From assembly GCA_041875495.1 (NCBI GenBank), contig CP112982.1, forward strand, positions 2,170,001-2,234,000: 64,000 nt of DNA, written 5' to 3'. How positions within the stretch are numbered: the stretch's first letter is position 1; each line of letters begins with the position of its first letter. The notes below the pieces were generated by a model that was not told where the DNA came from, did not search any database, and saw only the letters and a list, made by a program, of their open reading frames with translations. The position numbers and the translations under genes are program-made. Below are positions 18,033 through 27,502 of this stretch, one piece after another. The DNA is from Halomonas sp. CH40 (GTDB taxonomy: Bacteria > Pseudomonadota > Gammaproteobacteria > Pseudomonadales > Halomonadaceae).

Positions 18033-20780
18033 CTAATCGAGTTTTCCGCAGCACTGCTTGTATTTTTTTCCGGACCCACATGGGCAAGGGTCATTACGCC
18101 CGACCTTGGGGCCTTCACGGCGCACCGGACGGCCATCAGCACCTGGTGGCACAGGCGCTTCATTTCCTTCGGCCTCTGGCGCCTGAGCCTCTGTGGGCTC
18201 ATCGTGACGGCTGGCGGCTGAGGCCTGTTCACGGGCCAGCGCCTCACGCCGCTGCTGCTCTAGCGCATCGACTTCTTCTGGCTGGCGCACCTGCACATGG
18301 CTCAGGATACGGGTGACATCCGCCTTGATATTAGTCAGCAGGTTTTGGAACAGTTCGAAGGATTCACGCTTGTATTCCTGCTTGGGGTTCTTTTGCGCAT
18401 AGCCGCGCAGGTGAATACCGCGACGCAGATGATCCATGGACTGCAGGTGTTCTTTCCAGCGGGTATCCAGCACTTGCAGCATGACCTGCTTTTCAAAGCG
18501 CCGGATCAGGCTTTCACCTGCGGCTTCCACCTTGGCAGCGTAGGCTTCCTGATGCATGGTCTGCAGACGCTCGCGGAGCTTTTCTTCACTGAAGCGCTGA
18601 TCTTCCTTGGCCCACGCCACGACGGGCGCGTCAAGATTGAATTCGGTCTTGAGGTGGACCTCAAGGCCAGGCAGATCCCACTGTTCCGCCAGACTCTGAG
18701 GTGGCACGAACTGGCTGACCGCTTCGTCCATCACCTCTTCACGAATGCCGGCGACCGCCTCGGCCACTTCGTCAGCAGCGAGAATCTCGTTGCGCTGCTC
18801 GTAGATAACGCGACGCTGGTCATTGGCTACATCGTCATACTCAAGCAGCTGCTTACGAATATCAAAGTTGCGCCCTTCGACCTTTTTCTGCGCCCGTTCG
18901 ACGGCGTTGGAAACCATTTTATGCTCAATGGCCTCGCCGCGCTCAAGACCCAATGCCTGCATCAGGCGCTTGACCCGATCAGAGCCGAACAATCGCATCA
19001 GACTGTCTTCCAGCGACAGGAAAAAGCGCGTTGACCCCGGATCACCCTGACGGCCTGCACGGCCGCGCAGCTGATTATCGATACGCCGCGATTCGTGACG
19101 CTCAGAACCGACAACGTGCAAGCCACCGGCATCCAGCACGGCATCGTGGCGCTTCTGCCACTCAGCTTTAAGCGCTTCTATCTCAGCCTCAGAAGGGTTT
19201 TCAAGCCTGGCGGCTTCGGCTTCCCAGTTACCGCCCAGCATGATGTCGGTGCCGCGTCCGGCCATATTGGTGGCAATTGTAATTGCCCCCGGGCGGCCCG
19301 CCTGGGAGATAATCTCGGCTTCACTCTGGTGCTGTTTGGCGTTAAGCACGTTGAAGTCGAGCTTTGCTTCACGCATCAGGCCTGCGAGGTATTCCGAAGT
19401 TTCAATCGAAGCGGTACCCACCAGCACAGGACGGCCGGCTTCGGTTTCTGCCTTGACGTCCTTGATGATGGCTTCAAACTTTTCTTCAGCGCTCAAGAAC
19501 ACCAGATCGTTAAGATCTTTACGTACCAGCGGACGGTTGGTCGGGATCACGATCACGTCCAGACCGTAAATCTGGCGGAACTCAAAGGCTTCGGTATCGG
19601 CCGTACCCGTCATACCAGCCAGTTTCTCATACAGGCGGAAATAATTCTGGAAGGTGGTTGACGCCAACGTCTGGCTTTCACGCTGGACAGTGACGCCTTC
19701 CTTCGCCTCAACGGCCTGGTGTAAGCCTTCAGACCAACGGCGCCCGGGCATGGAGCGACCCGTGTGCTCATCAACGATAACCACCTGCCCTTCGTTGACG
19801 ATATAATCAACATCGCGGTGGTAAAGATGCCTGGCCCGCAGCGCAGAATGCATATGCTGCAACAGATTAAGGTTCTGGGCCGCATACAGGGATTCGTCTT
19901 CACCGAGCAGCCCTTCCGAGCGCATCAGCTCCTCAACCTTGTTATGACCCTGCTCAGTCAACTCGACCTGTTTCTGTTTTTCATCCAGCAGGAAGTCACC
20001 CGTTACCGTTGACTCTTCATCCTCCATTTCCTCACCGGCTTCCAAATGCTGGGCAAGGCGGTTGACGACGCCATACAGGTCGGTGTTTTCATCCACAGCA
20101 CCTGAAATGATCAGCGGTGTGCGCGCTTCGTCAATCAGGATGGAGTCAACTTCATCGACAATCGCGTAATGCAGACCGCGCTGAACCTTGTCATCCAGCG
20201 AGAAGGCCATATTGTCGCGCAGGTAGTCAAAGCCAAATTCGTTGTTGGTGCCATAGGTAATATCGCACTGATAGGCGTGGCGTTTTTCGGTGCTGGTCTG
20301 GCCAGCAAAGATCACCCCGACAGAAAGCCCCAGAAATTCATACAAGGGCCGCATCCACTCGGCATCACGGCGGGCCAGGTAATCGTTCACAGTCACGACG
20401 TGTACGCCCTTGGCAGGCAAGGCATTGAGGTACACTGCCAGGGTCGCCACCAGGGTTTTACCTTCGCCGGTCTTCATTTCCGCGATGCGCCCACGGTGCA
20501 GCGTCATGCCGCCCACCATCTGCACATCAAAATGACGCATCCCCATGACGCGCTTACTGGCTTCGCGGACTACGGCAAATGCGGTTGGCAGTAAGCTGTC
20601 CAGCGGTTCGCCGTCATTCAGGCGCTGGCGTAGCTGGGGCGTTTTTTCCTGCAGTTGCGCATCATCCAACCCTTCAAGCTCGGCTTCGAAGGCATTGATA
20701 TGCTGAACGCTTTTATGCATTCGTTTAACTTCACGGTCGTTTTTCGAACCGACCACCTTGCGCAATAAATTATTAATCAT
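18033..20780 (-). CDS. secA: Preprotein translocase ATPase SecA
   Basis: Motor that pushes unfolded preproteins through SecYEG. The 915-aa protein shows Walker [18 protein letters not shown] (about residue 101), the DEAD-type [20 protein letters not shown], the second nucleotide site [16 protein letters not shown], and the C-terminal zinc site [17 protein letters not shown] after an acidic Pro/Glu linker. The ATG at 20780 has only a weak Shine-Dalgarno (TTGGA about 8 nt upstream), which would suit control by the upstream small ORF that ends 59 nt before it. Confidence 0.98.
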   Translation of the reverse strand: MINNLLRKVVGSKNDREVKRMHKSVQHINAFEAELEGLDDAQLQEKTPQLRQRLNDGEPLDSLLPTAFAVVREASKRVMGMRHFDVQMVGGMTLHRGRIAEMKTGEGKTLVATLAVYLNALPAKGVHVVTVNDYLARRDAEWMRPLYEFLGLSVGVIFAGQTSTEKRHAYQCDITYGTNNEFGFDYLRDNMAFSLDDKVQRGLHYAIVDEVDSILIDEARTPLIISGAVDENTDLYGVVNRLAQHLEAGEEMEDEESTVTGDFLLDEKQKQVELTEQGHNKVEELMRSEGLLGEDESLYAAQNLNLLQHMHSALRARHLYHRDVDYIVNEGQVVIVDEHTGRSMPGRRWSEGLHQAVEAKEGVTVQRESQTLASTTFQNYFRLYEKLAGMTGTADTEAFEFRQIYGLDVIVIPTNRPLVRKDLNDLVFLSAEEKFEAIIKDVKAETEAGRPVLVGTASIETSEYLAGLMREAKLDFNVLNAKQHQSEAEIISQAGRPGAITIATNMAGRGTDIMLGGNWEAEAARLENPSEAEIEALKAEWQKRHDAVLDAGGLHVVGSERHESRRIDNQLRGRAGRQGDPGSTRFFLSLEDSLMRLFGSDRVKRLMQALGLERGEAIEHKMVSNAVERAQKKVEGRNFDIRKQLLEYDDVANDQRRVIYEQRNEILAADEVAEAVAGIREEVMDEAVSQFVPPQSLAEQWDLPGLEVHLKTEFNLDAPVVAWAKEDQRFSEEKLRERLQTMHQEAYAAKVEAAGESLIRRFEKQVMLQVLDTRWKEHLQSMDHLRRGIHLRGYAQKNPKQEYKRESFELFQNLLTNIKADVTRILSHVQVRQPEEVDALEQQRREALAREQASAASRHDEPTEAQAPEAEGNEAPVPPGADGRPVRREGPKVGRNDPCPCGSGKKYKQCCGKLD

Positions 20781-20801
20781 GAACAGTCCAATTGACGTAG
20801 C

Positions 20802-20819
20802 TTAGCTCAAGGAGCCTAA
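20802..20819 (-). promoter_or_regulatory. Small hairpin in the SecM-like/secA spacer
   Basis: In the mRNA sense, TTAGGCTC CTT GAGCTAA can pair as a 7-bp stem with one bulged G and a 3-nt loop. It lies between the small ORF stop and the secA start. It does not itself cover the secA Shine-Dalgarno, so a role in coupling is only inferred. Confidence 0.35.
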
Positions 20820-20839
20820 TAAAAATGAGGTTACCAGGG

Positions 20840-21211
20840 TCATGTTTTCCGACGCCAACCGGGCGGTGGGCCACGACGGGTAAAAACATCTTGAGCCGCC
20901 ACCAGCCACACAATGATTGCGCCTGGCCTTTTTGCACGCGCCTGTTGGATATCTCCGCTAGGTGGCGAACTTCCCAACCAGCGCTGGTAAACCCGCCGCA
21001 CCCAGGCAATATGGCGCGACTGAGCTCGCAGCACGGCGGGCACAAAAAACACCACACAGGCGCTGCGCTCGCCGCTGCGCATGACATCCACCGGGGACAA
21101 GTTGGCAGGCAACAGACATCCCACCAAGAGACCTGCCAGCCACCATCGCGCCACTCCGTGGCGACGTAAACGGCGCACGGGTATAGGTCGCGATAAAGAT
21201 GGCAAAGACAT
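20840..21211 (-). CDS. Candidate SecM-like translation-arrest secretion monitor upstream of secA
   Basis: A 123-aa ORF between dciA and secA, reading into secA with a 59-nt spacer. The N terminus is basic (RRLRRH, residues 13-18) followed by a hydrophobic core, WWLAGLLVGCLLPA (23-36), like a Sec signal sequence. Near the C terminus residues 101-116 read VWLVAAQDVFTRRGPP. E. coli SecM has VWISQAQGIRAGP there and arrests its ribosome at the Gly with Pro-tRNA waiting. Shared features are V-W-(I/L), Ala-Gln four to five residues on, Ile/Val, and R-x-G-P; two extra residues (F110, T111) precede the RRGP. E. coli SecM also ends a few residues after the motif and lies directly upstream of secA. AGGAG is present but 12 nt from the ATG. 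I infer a SecM analogue; stalling is unproven, and overlapping frames are also open. Confidence 0.6.
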   Translation of the reverse strand: MSLPSLSRPIPVRRLRRHGVARWWLAGLLVGCLLPANLSPVDVMRSGERSACVVFFVPAVLRAQSRHIAWVRRVYQRWLGSSPPSGDIQQARAKRPGAIIVWLVAAQDVFTRRGPPPGWRRKT

Positions 21212-21314
21212 ACTGTGGCTAAACTCCTGAGCGTGTTAGGCTTTATTTTTAAGCGGCAAACATCATCCTTTCTCCCCCAACGCCCACTTGAGGGTTCGCC
21301 GAAGAGCTAAGCGC

Positions 21315-21773
21315 ATGAGTATAAAGGTTAAGCGTTCGCGAGCACAGCCCATCGGGAAACTCCTCGAACAGCGCAGCGGTGCCAGCCTGCTGATTCGTCA
21401 GTCTCGCCTGATTGATCAGGCGCAGCGCCACTTAAGGGCTCATCTGCCAGAAGAGATGCGCGCTCACGTTTTCGTGGGCGGATTTCGCCAGGGAAAATTG
21501 ACCATCATCAGCAGCCAGGCCAGTTGGGTAACCTGGTTGCGCTTTGAACAACAGCGTCTGTTAACGCTTCTACACCAGCTACCAGGGTTTGAAGGCGTCA
21601 CCGCCTTGACCTTCAAGGTAAGGCCGGTTCATCCCGCCAAGGTACCGGAACGCAATACCCGCAAGCTTTCAATAAATGCCGCCGACACCTTGGCAGCCTG
21701 CGCAGAGGAAACCAGCGACCCTGCGTTGAAAGGTGCCTTGAGCAGGCTGGCATCGCATGCCAGAAAACGCTAG
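21315..21773 (+). CDS. dciA: DciA-family (DUF721) protein
   Basis: A 152-aa protein of the DUF721 family. DciA loads or recruits the replicative helicase DnaB in bacteria lacking DnaC. The N-terminal half holds the conserved core (PIGKLLEQRSGASLLIRQSRLID ... HLPEEMRAHVFVGGFRQGKLTI), with the family's hydrophobic strand and the Trp pair in SSQASWVTWLRF. I start at ATG 21315 (MSIKVKRSRAQ); the frame is open nine codons further upstream. It is divergent from the SecM-like ORF/secA and convergent with lpxC. Confidence 0.88.
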   Translation: MSIKVKRSRAQPIGKLLEQRSGASLLIRQSRLIDQAQRHLRAHLPEEMRAHVFVGGFRQGKLTIISSQASWVTWLRFEQQRLLTLLHQLPGFEGVTALTFKVRPVHPAKVPERNTRKLSINAADTLAACAEETSDPALKGALSRLASHARKR

Positions 21774-21796
21774 AAGCACCGCATTAGCGGTGCTTC
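21773..21796. terminator. Hairpin between convergent dciA and lpxC
   Basis: A perfect 10-bp stem GAAGCACCGC / GCGGTGCTTC with an ATTA loop, starting at the dciA stop codon. U-tracts are only moderate on either side, so it is a probable bidirectional terminator. Confidence 0.6.
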
Positions 21797-21848
21797 AGAA
21801 AATAATCAGCCACAATCTCTTACATCAATTCACCCGCATGTTACTTTA

Positions 21849-22760
21849 CTACGCCATCGCTGGGGCCGAATAGGAAATTGGCGCCACTGACGATGCTTCT
21901 TCAAAAGTGATGATTTCGTAGGCATCGGGCTGAGCCAGCAATTCGCGACATAGCTGATTATTCAGCGCATGGCCCGATTTAACCCCACGAAACTCACCAA
22001 TCAGGCTATAGCCCAACTGGTAAAGATCGCCGATGGCATCCAGCACCTTGTGTTTGACGAACTCATCGTCATAGCGCAGACCGCCCTCGTTGACGATGCG
22101 GTAGTCATCAACAACAATGGCGTTTTCAAGACTTCCACCCAGCGCCAGATTGTTGGAACGCAGGAATTCAATATCACGCATGAAGCCGAAAGTACGCGCT
22201 CGGGACACCTCTTTTACAAAAGACGTGGTAGAGAAATCAATCCGTGTTGTCTGATTCTGCTGATCAAAGACGGGATGATCAAAATCGATGGAAAACGACA
22301 CCTTAAAGCCCTGGTGAGGCAGGAAGTGGGCTTCCTTGTCACCTTCAACCACAGATACCGGGCGCTTGATGCGCATGAATTTCTTGGCAGCTGGCTGCTC
22401 CATGATGCCTGCAGACTGAATAAGAAATACAAAGGGGCTGGCACTGCCATCCATGATCGGCACTTCGGGCGCACTGACATCAATATAGGCATTATCGATA
22501 CCCAGCCCTGCCAGGGCAGACATCAGGTGCTCAACGGTCGCTACCTTGACGCCTTTGAAGGAAAGCGCCGTACACAGCATGGTGTCTTCCACAAGATCAG
22601 CACGTGCCGGGACTTCAACAACAGGATCAAGATCCGTTCTGACAAAGATAATTCCCGTATCGACGGGGGCAGGACGCAACGCCATGTTGACTTTTTTACC
22701 GGAGTGCAGGCCGACTCCAGTGGCACGAATAACGTTTTGCAGGGTGCGTTGTTTGATCAT
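21849..22760 (-). CDS. lpxC: UDP-3-O-acyl-N-acetylglucosamine deacetylase
   Basis: Zn-dependent deacetylase that commits UDP-acyl-GlcNAc to lipid A synthesis; in many bacteria its level is tightly controlled by FtsH. At 303 aa it matches the family. Landmarks are [11 protein letters not shown], the zinc His in [26 protein letters not shown]-like [23 protein letters not shown], and [17 protein letters not shown] with the remaining zinc ligands. It is the distal gene of the dcw run, separated from ftsZ by about 200 nt containing a large inverted repeat. Confidence 0.97.
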   Translation of the reverse strand: MIKQRTLQNVIRATGVGLHSGKKVNMALRPAPVDTGIIFVRTDLDPVVEVPARADLVEDTMLCTALSFKGVKVATVEHLMSALAGLGIDNAYIDVSAPEVPIMDGSASPFVFLIQSAGIMEQPAAKKFMRIKRPVSVVEGDKEAHFLPHQGFKVSFSIDFDHPVFDQQNQTTRIDFSTTSFVKEVSRARTFGFMRDIEFLRSNNLALGGSLENAIVVDDYRIVNEGGLRYDDEFVKHKVLDAIGDLYQLGYSLIGEFRGVKSGHALNNQLCRELLAQPDAYEIITFEEASSVAPISYSAPAMA

Positions 22761-22856
22761 GGGCAGTGGTCATACTCTAATTATTTATGAAAGACAGATG
22801 ATTGATGAAGGACTGCTGCGGTATGAAAGGTTGATCATGAAGACCAGATGACGAGG

Positions 22857-22862
22857 AATATA
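22857..22862 (-). promoter_or_regulatory. Possible -10 element of an lpxC promoter
   Basis: On the minus strand TATATT lies about 97 nt before the lpxC ATG, downstream of the long ftsZ/lpxC inverted repeat. No good -35 is visible at the usual spacing, so this is tentative. Confidence 0.25.
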
Positions 22863-22897
22863 GCTTAGGCAACAGTAATCGAACAGCGTTCATTTTA

Positions 22898-22941
22898 GCA
22901 GCAAACGTACGTTTTAACTAATTGAAAACGACGTTTGCTGC
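22898..22941. repeat. Long inverted repeat between ftsZ and lpxC
   Basis: GCAGCAAACG (22898-22907) pairs with CGTTTGCTGC (22932-22941); inside this CGTTTT (22910-22915) pairs with AAAACG (22925-22930), with one extra bulged base and a 9-nt loop. About 17 bp in total. There is no long U-run after it, so it may be a partial terminator, an RNA-processing hairpin or a protein site. Confidence 0.75.
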
Positions 22942-22964
22942 CTCCGTGACACTAATGTTAAAGC

Positions 22965-24137
22965 TTAATCGGCCTGGCGGCGCAGGAAAGCGGGAATATC
23001 CAGATAGTCATCAGCCTCAGGCGCACGGCGCTTTTCAGCACGAGGCCTTTGCTCTGGCGCTTCAGCCCGCGCTGCCTGCTGTTGACGCATCACAGTCGGC
23101 TGCTGAAGCTTGCGGTAATCTGCCGCATCTGCAGCCGTGCGCCGAACGGCTTCCCGCGCGGGCGGCGCCTTGGCCTTATTGTTATCCAGACCGGCAGCAA
23201 CGACTGTCACCCGCAACTCGTCGGTCATTTCCATATCAATCGAGGTACCCACAACAATAGTAGCTTCCTGAGAAGCAAACTCCTGAACAGTCGCGCCCAC
23301 ATCATTGAATTCACCGATGGAAAGGTCAGGGCCTGCGGTAATATTAACTAGGATACCGCGGGCACCGTGCAGGTCGATATCTTCCAGCAGCGGGCTGCGG
23401 ATAGCTTTCTCAGCGGCTTCCCTGGCACGGTTTTCGCCGGTTGCCCCGCCGGTGCCCATCATTGCCATGCCCATTTCAGACATGACGGTGCGTACGTCTG
23501 CAAAGTCGACGTTGATGATACCCGGGCTGGTAATCAGTTCGGCAATCCCTTGAACGGCGCCTAGCAGAACATCGTTGGCAGCACTGAAGGCCGTCAGCAA
23601 GGTGGCATTCTTGCCAAGCACCGACAGCAGCTTTTCATTGGGAATAGTGATCAGTGAATCAACGTGTTCGGAGAGCTCTTTCATGCCCTCTTCTGCAGCG
23701 CGCATTCGTTTGGGGCCTTCAAACGGGAATGGACGAGTAACCACAGCAACGGTAAGAATTCCCAGTTCCTTGGCTACCTGAGCCACCACAGGCGCTCCGC
23801 CCGTACCGGTTCCACCACCCATCCCGGCGGTAATAAAGACCATATCGGCCCCATCAAGCAGTTCAGCGATGCGGTCACGGTCTTCCATGGCTGCCTGACG
23901 ACCTACATCAGGATTGGCGCCAGCGCCCAGCCCCTTGGTGATCTCACTGCCCAACTGCAGGACTGTTTTAGCGGAGACGCGTTTCAACGCTTGGGCATCC
24001 GTGTTGGCACAAATAAATTCCACGCCTTCAATGCTGCTTTCCACCATGTGGTTAACTGCATTGCCGCCGCCGCCGCCAACACCAACAACTTTTATGACCG
24101 CACTGCTCGAGGGTGCGCTATCTACCAATTCGAACAT
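22965..24137 (-). CDS. ftsZ: Cell division GTPase FtsZ
   Basis: Tubulin-like GTPase that forms the Z ring. From ATG 24137 ([19 protein letters not shown]) the protein has 390 aa, with a clear AGGAG upstream; the frame is open 28 codons further but without family similarity. The GTP-binding loop [12 protein letters not shown] is intact, as is the catalytic T7 loop segment ([11 protein letters not shown]). After a variable linker the conserved C-terminal peptide [12 protein letters not shown], which binds FtsA and ZipA, is present. It follows ftsA by 34 nt. Confidence 0.98.
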   Translation of the reverse strand: MFELVDSAPSSSAVIKVVGVGGGGGNAVNHMVESSIEGVEFICANTDAQALKRVSAKTVLQLGSEITKGLGAGANPDVGRQAAMEDRDRIAELLDGADMVFITAGMGGGTGTGGAPVVAQVAKELGILTVAVVTRPFPFEGPKRMRAAEEGMKELSEHVDSLITIPNEKLLSVLGKNATLLTAFSAANDVLLGAVQGIAELITSPGIINVDFADVRTVMSEMGMAMMGTGGATGENRAREAAEKAIRSPLLEDIDLHGARGILVNITAGPDLSIGEFNDVGATVQEFASQEATIVVGTSIDMEMTDELRVTVVAAGLDNNKAKAPPAREAVRRTAADAADYRKLQQPTVMRQQQAARAEAPEQRPRAEKRRAPEADDYLDIPAFLRRQAD

Positions 24138-24171
24138 AAGCCCCGTCTCCTGAACCGTATATACGGTCCTG

Positions 24172-25458
24172 TCAGAAATTTCCTTTGAACCAGCCCTTGA
24201 TTTTTGCCAGCGGTGATACATCGATTGTCAGTTCGTGCCGCGAGCTACTATGGCGCCGTGCTGTCGGTATGCCACCGCTTGCGCCGCCATGGCGTTGGCC
24301 ATGACGCGCCTCTTGCAAAGCATAGTGCAATAAACCGACTCCTGTTGCATAAATCGGGTTACGCACTACGTCAGATAAACCTTTAACATTTTGTGGGGAA
24401 GCAATTCTCACCGGCATATGAAAAATTTCTTCGGCAAGTTCGCTTACCCCTTCCATCCGTGAAGTGCCACCTGTCAGCACAATTCCTGCGGCTACCATAT
24501 CTTCATAACCACTGCGACGCAGCTCATCACGTACCAGCGTAAACAACTCTTCGTAACGCGGCTCGACAACTTCAGCCAAGGATTGACGTGACAGATCACG
24601 CGCTGGCCGGTCGCCCACACTCGGCACCTTGATCATTTCATCGCAGGACGCCAGCTGCGTGAGTGCACAGGCATACTTGACCTTGATTTCTTCTGCATGC
24701 TGGGTCGGTGTACGCAACGCCATGGCAATATCGTTGGTCACCTGATCCCCGGCAATGGGTATGACCGCCGTGTGGCGGATGGCGCCTTCAGTAAAAATGG
24801 CCATATCAGTGGTACCGCCACCGATATCCACCATACACACACCCAGCTCGCGTTCATCTTCTGTCAACACTGCCATGCTTGAGGCAAGCTGCTCAAGGAT
24901 GATGGCATCCACTTCAAGACCGCAGCGTCGCACGCATTTCTCGATATTCTGAACCGCATTGAGGGCGGCTGTCACCAGATGAACCTGCGCCTCTAACCTG
25001 ACACCGGACATACCCAGTGGTTCACGAATGCCGCCTTGGTTATCAATGGCAAATTCCTGTGGCAGAACATGCAGCACCCGCTGACCTTCCGATATGGCCC
25101 GGGCACGCGCTGAGTCAATCACCCGATCAATATCGGAAGAGGTAACTTCGCGCTCCTTGATGGCGACCACACCATCTGAATTCATTGAGCTTATATGGCT
25201 TCCCGCAACCCCAACATAAACAGAATGAATCTCACAGCCGGCCATTAACTCGGCTTCTTCCACTGCGCGCTGAATGGATTGCACCGTGGATTCGATGTTA
25301 ATCACCACACCGCGTTTCATACCGCGTGATGGATGGGCCCCAATACCTACAATTTCGATACTGCCGTCATCGGTAGGCTGGCCAACAATAGCCACCACCT
25401 TGGACGTACCAATGTCCAGCCCGACCACCATATCTGTTGCGTTAGGTGTACCTGCCAT
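24172..25458 (-). CDS. ftsA: Cell division protein FtsA
   Basis: Actin-like ATPase that tethers FtsZ to the membrane and signals to the divisome. The 428-aa protein starts [21 protein letters not shown], giving the phosphate-1 motif. The 1C domain follows, then [13 protein letters not shown] (phosphate-2) and [13 protein letters not shown] (adenosine motif). The C terminus [14 protein letters not shown] is the amphipathic membrane-targeting helix. AGGAG lies 12 nt upstream. Unusually for this cluster it does not abut ftsQ; 369 nt separate them. Confidence 0.97.
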   Translation of the reverse strand: MAGTPNATDMVVGLDIGTSKVVAIVGQPTDDGSIEIVGIGAHPSRGMKRGVVINIESTVQSIQRAVEEAELMAGCEIHSVYVGVAGSHISSMNSDGVVAIKEREVTSSDIDRVIDSARARAISEGQRVLHVLPQEFAIDNQGGIREPLGMSGVRLEAQVHLVTAALNAVQNIEKCVRRCGLEVDAIILEQLASSMAVLTEDERELGVCMVDIGGGTTDMAIFTEGAIRHTAVIPIAGDQVTNDIAMALRTPTQHAEEIKVKYACALTQLASCDEMIKVPSVGDRPARDLSRQSLAEVVEPRYEELFTLVRDELRRSGYEDMVAAGIVLTGGTSRMEGVSELAEEIFHMPVRIASPQNVKGLSDVVRNPIYATGVGLLHYALQEARHGQRHGGASGGIPTARRHSSSRHELTIDVSPLAKIKGWFKGNF

Positions 25459-25827
25459 GAGTCGGGAAATCTCCTTGGTAGTGGCTAGATGAGAAAATTA
25501 AACAAACAGTGCCTGTCTGAACAATGCTAAAAAGCTAATGTGTGACAGAAACGCTATCACTAGTTGCTGCTGGCATCGCACTGATACAGAAATAAAAGCT
25601 GCCACGATCAACATCCACTGACCATAGCACTATTTTCCAACCTTCCATACTATAAGATCAATGGATCAATACAAGAAAACTAAAGTAAAGAAGTGATTTT
25701 TTTGTATGTTTGACGCTTTTTTTACGATACGTCTCTAGACAAATAATTTAAAGCCTCAATTGCTTTATTGCTAATCTCAATATAGCGGATACTCATCAAC
25801 CAAGTCGAAACTAATCGCAGAGACCCC
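25459..25827. other. AT-rich 369-nt intergenic region between ftsQ and ftsA
   Basis: No ORF of family character is seen on either strand. The sequence is strikingly AT-rich compared with its surroundings and holds T/A runs near 25688-25735. On the minus strand a TATAGT (25649-25654) could be a -10 element for ftsAZ, but I find no convincing -35. A separate ftsA-ftsZ promoter region is the simplest reading. Confidence 0.5.
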
Positions 25828-26541
25828 TTACTGCGCCAATCTCTCGTAATCTTCATCGCCATGCCAGGAGACAGCCACGCCATTGGGGTAACGCAGGTCA
25901 ATATAACGGATATCTCCCTTAAAGCGTTTTAATTCGCGTTGCCACGACGACATCAGCCGGGCAAGGCGGATCTCATGCTGCTGACGCCCCAACATCACCC
26001 ACATATCATTATCAAACTGCAGACGCCAGGCGCCACGCGGCTCCAGCCTTAACTGATTCAGCGAAAGCGCCAGCGAGGCAAATTCCGGCAGAAGGTTCTG
26101 GTAATAACTCAGCACCTCCTGACTACTGCCTTCCGGGCCACTCAGATCAGGTAGCCCATCTGGTGCCGCCATTGGCGCAAAAACGAAGGGAACACCCTGT
26201 TCATTGAGCAAATAGCGGTCATTCCAACGGGCCACGGGACGCTGTTCGACCAGTTCAAACACCAGGGTATCAGGCCACTCTCTGGATAGTCGGACTTCAT
26301 ACAGCCAACCAATATCCAGTGCATCATCGCGCAATTTGCCAAGGTCCGCAGACAGCCAGGTCGTGTTATTCACCAAAGGAGCCAGCTGGGTGCGCAGGTA
26401 GTCAGCGTTGACATAATCCCAGTCTCCGCGAATGGAGACGCGCTCAATCGGCCGATCAAGCCATAACCATAGCGCTCGCCCGCCCGCAACCAGCAGCAAC
26501 ACCAATAAAGCCAGGCCTAGCCAACTGCTACGCCGCTTCAT
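25828..26541 (-). CDS. ftsQ: Cell division protein FtsQ
   Basis: Bitopic divisome protein that joins FtsB/FtsL. From ATG 26541 (MKRRSSWLG) the protein has 237 aa: a short basic cytosolic part, one membrane helix (LALLVLLLVAGGRALWLWL), then the POTRA segment (IERVSIRGDWDYVNADYLRTQ) and the beta domain (WPDTLVFELVEQRPVARWN). AGGG precedes the start, which overlaps the ddlB end by 14 nt. The longer open frame upstream lies inside ddlB and is discounted. Confidence 0.93.
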   Translation of the reverse strand: MKRRSSWLGLALLVLLLVAGGRALWLWLDRPIERVSIRGDWDYVNADYLRTQLAPLVNNTTWLSADLGKLRDDALDIGWLYEVRLSREWPDTLVFELVEQRPVARWNDRYLLNEQGVPFVFAPMAAPDGLPDLSGPEGSSQEVLSYYQNLLPEFASLALSLNQLRLEPRGAWRLQFDNDMWVMLGRQQHEIRLARLMSSWQRELKRFKGDIRYIDLRYPNGVAVSWHGDEDYERLAQ

Positions 26542-27502
26542 GATCACCCTGCCAACCAGCCGTGGCGAGAATTTCCACCACCAGCTGATCAAACCCGATA
26601 CCTGCATGGGCAGCTGCCTGAGGAACCAGGCTATGATCGGTCATGCCGGGGACGGTGTTGACTTCCAGCAGCCAGAACTGGCCATCGGCATCGCGCATCA
26701 CGTCAACACGCCCCCAACCGCTGCCGCCAATAGCGGCAAACGCCTGTTGGCAAAGCTCAGCCAAGGCTTGTTCGTCTTCGCCTGAAAGGCCACAGGGCAG
26801 ATGGTACTGGGTGGTATTGGAGAGGTACTTGGCCTCGTAATCATAGAAGCCCCCAGGCACCTCAACGCGAATGGCTGGCAGTACCTGTTCACCTAACAGC
26901 GCCACCGTGTATTCATCACCGACCACAAACCGCTCAGCCATAACCTGGGCATCAAAACGTGCCGCTTCATGGTAGGCAGATACCAGCTCGTCGCGGGAAT
27001 TTACGATGGTAATCCCCAAGGTAGAACCTTCATGTACAGGCTTGACGATCAGCGGCAACCCTAGCTGTTCAACGACACTCTGCCAGTCACTTGATCCACT
27101 GAGAATAACGCTCTCCGGGGTGGGTAACCCCAGGGCCTGCCAGACCTGCTTGGTGCGCTGCTTGTCCATTCCGAGTGCAGACGCCAGGACGCCGCTGCCG
27201 GTATAACGGATACCCAGCAGCTCAAGCGCTCCCTGCAGGCAGCCATCTTCTCCACCGCGCCCATGCAGGGCGATAAATACCTGCTCAGGAGCCAGTCGTT
27301 CAAGGCCTGTCAGCCCAGCTTCACAAGGGTCATAGCCCACAGCGTCAATTCCCTGACGCAGCAGTGCCGCAAGAACCGCCTGGCCGCTTTTCAGCGAGAC
27401 ATCCCGCTCTGCTGATGTGCCACCATAGACAACAACAACACTGTTTCCCTGTGCATCTGCTGCTGACGCACTGGCTTTTTGCATAGCTGAACGACTGCTC
27501 AA
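26528..27502 (-). CDS. ddlB: D-alanine--D-alanine ligase
   Basis: ATP-grasp ligase that makes D-Ala-D-Ala for MurF. The 324-aa protein has [19 protein letters not shown] at its N terminus, [19 protein letters not shown], the ATP-binding [13 protein letters not shown], and metal-binding [15 protein letters not shown]. The start is probably TTG at 27502 overlapping the murC TGA, with GAGG seven bases upstream; ATG 27484 is an alternative with poorer ribosome-binding signal. Confidence 0.95.
   Translation of the reverse strand: MSSRSAMQKASASAADAQGNSVVVVYGGTSAERDVSLKSGQAVLAALLRQGIDAVGYDPCEAGLTGLERLAPEQVFIALHGRGGEDGCLQGALELLGIRYTGSGVLASALGMDKQRTKQVWQALGLPTPESVILSGSSDWQSVVEQLGLPLIVKPVHEGSTLGITIVNSRDELVSAYHEAARFDAQVMAERFVVGDEYTVALLGEQVLPAIRVEVPGGFYDYEAKYLSNTTQYHLPCGLSGEDEQALAELCQQAFAAIGGSGWGRVDVMRDADGQFWLLEVNTVPGMTDHSLVPQAAAHAGIGFDQLVVEILATAGWQGDHEAA

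Noticed and set aside
20773..21087. Alternative minus-strand frame overlapping the SecM-like ORF (104 aa)
   Set aside because: Its stop runs into the secA start region, it has no recognisable signal or family similarity, and the 20840-21211 frame has better topology and context.
20825..21169. Plus-strand ORF antisense to the SecM-like ORF (114 aa)
   Set aside because: No ribosome-binding site or family similarity; typical antisense frame of GC-rich coding DNA.
21969..22790. 273-aa plus-strand frame opposite lpxC
   Set aside because: It lies wholly antisense to a well-supported lpxC and shows no protein family features.
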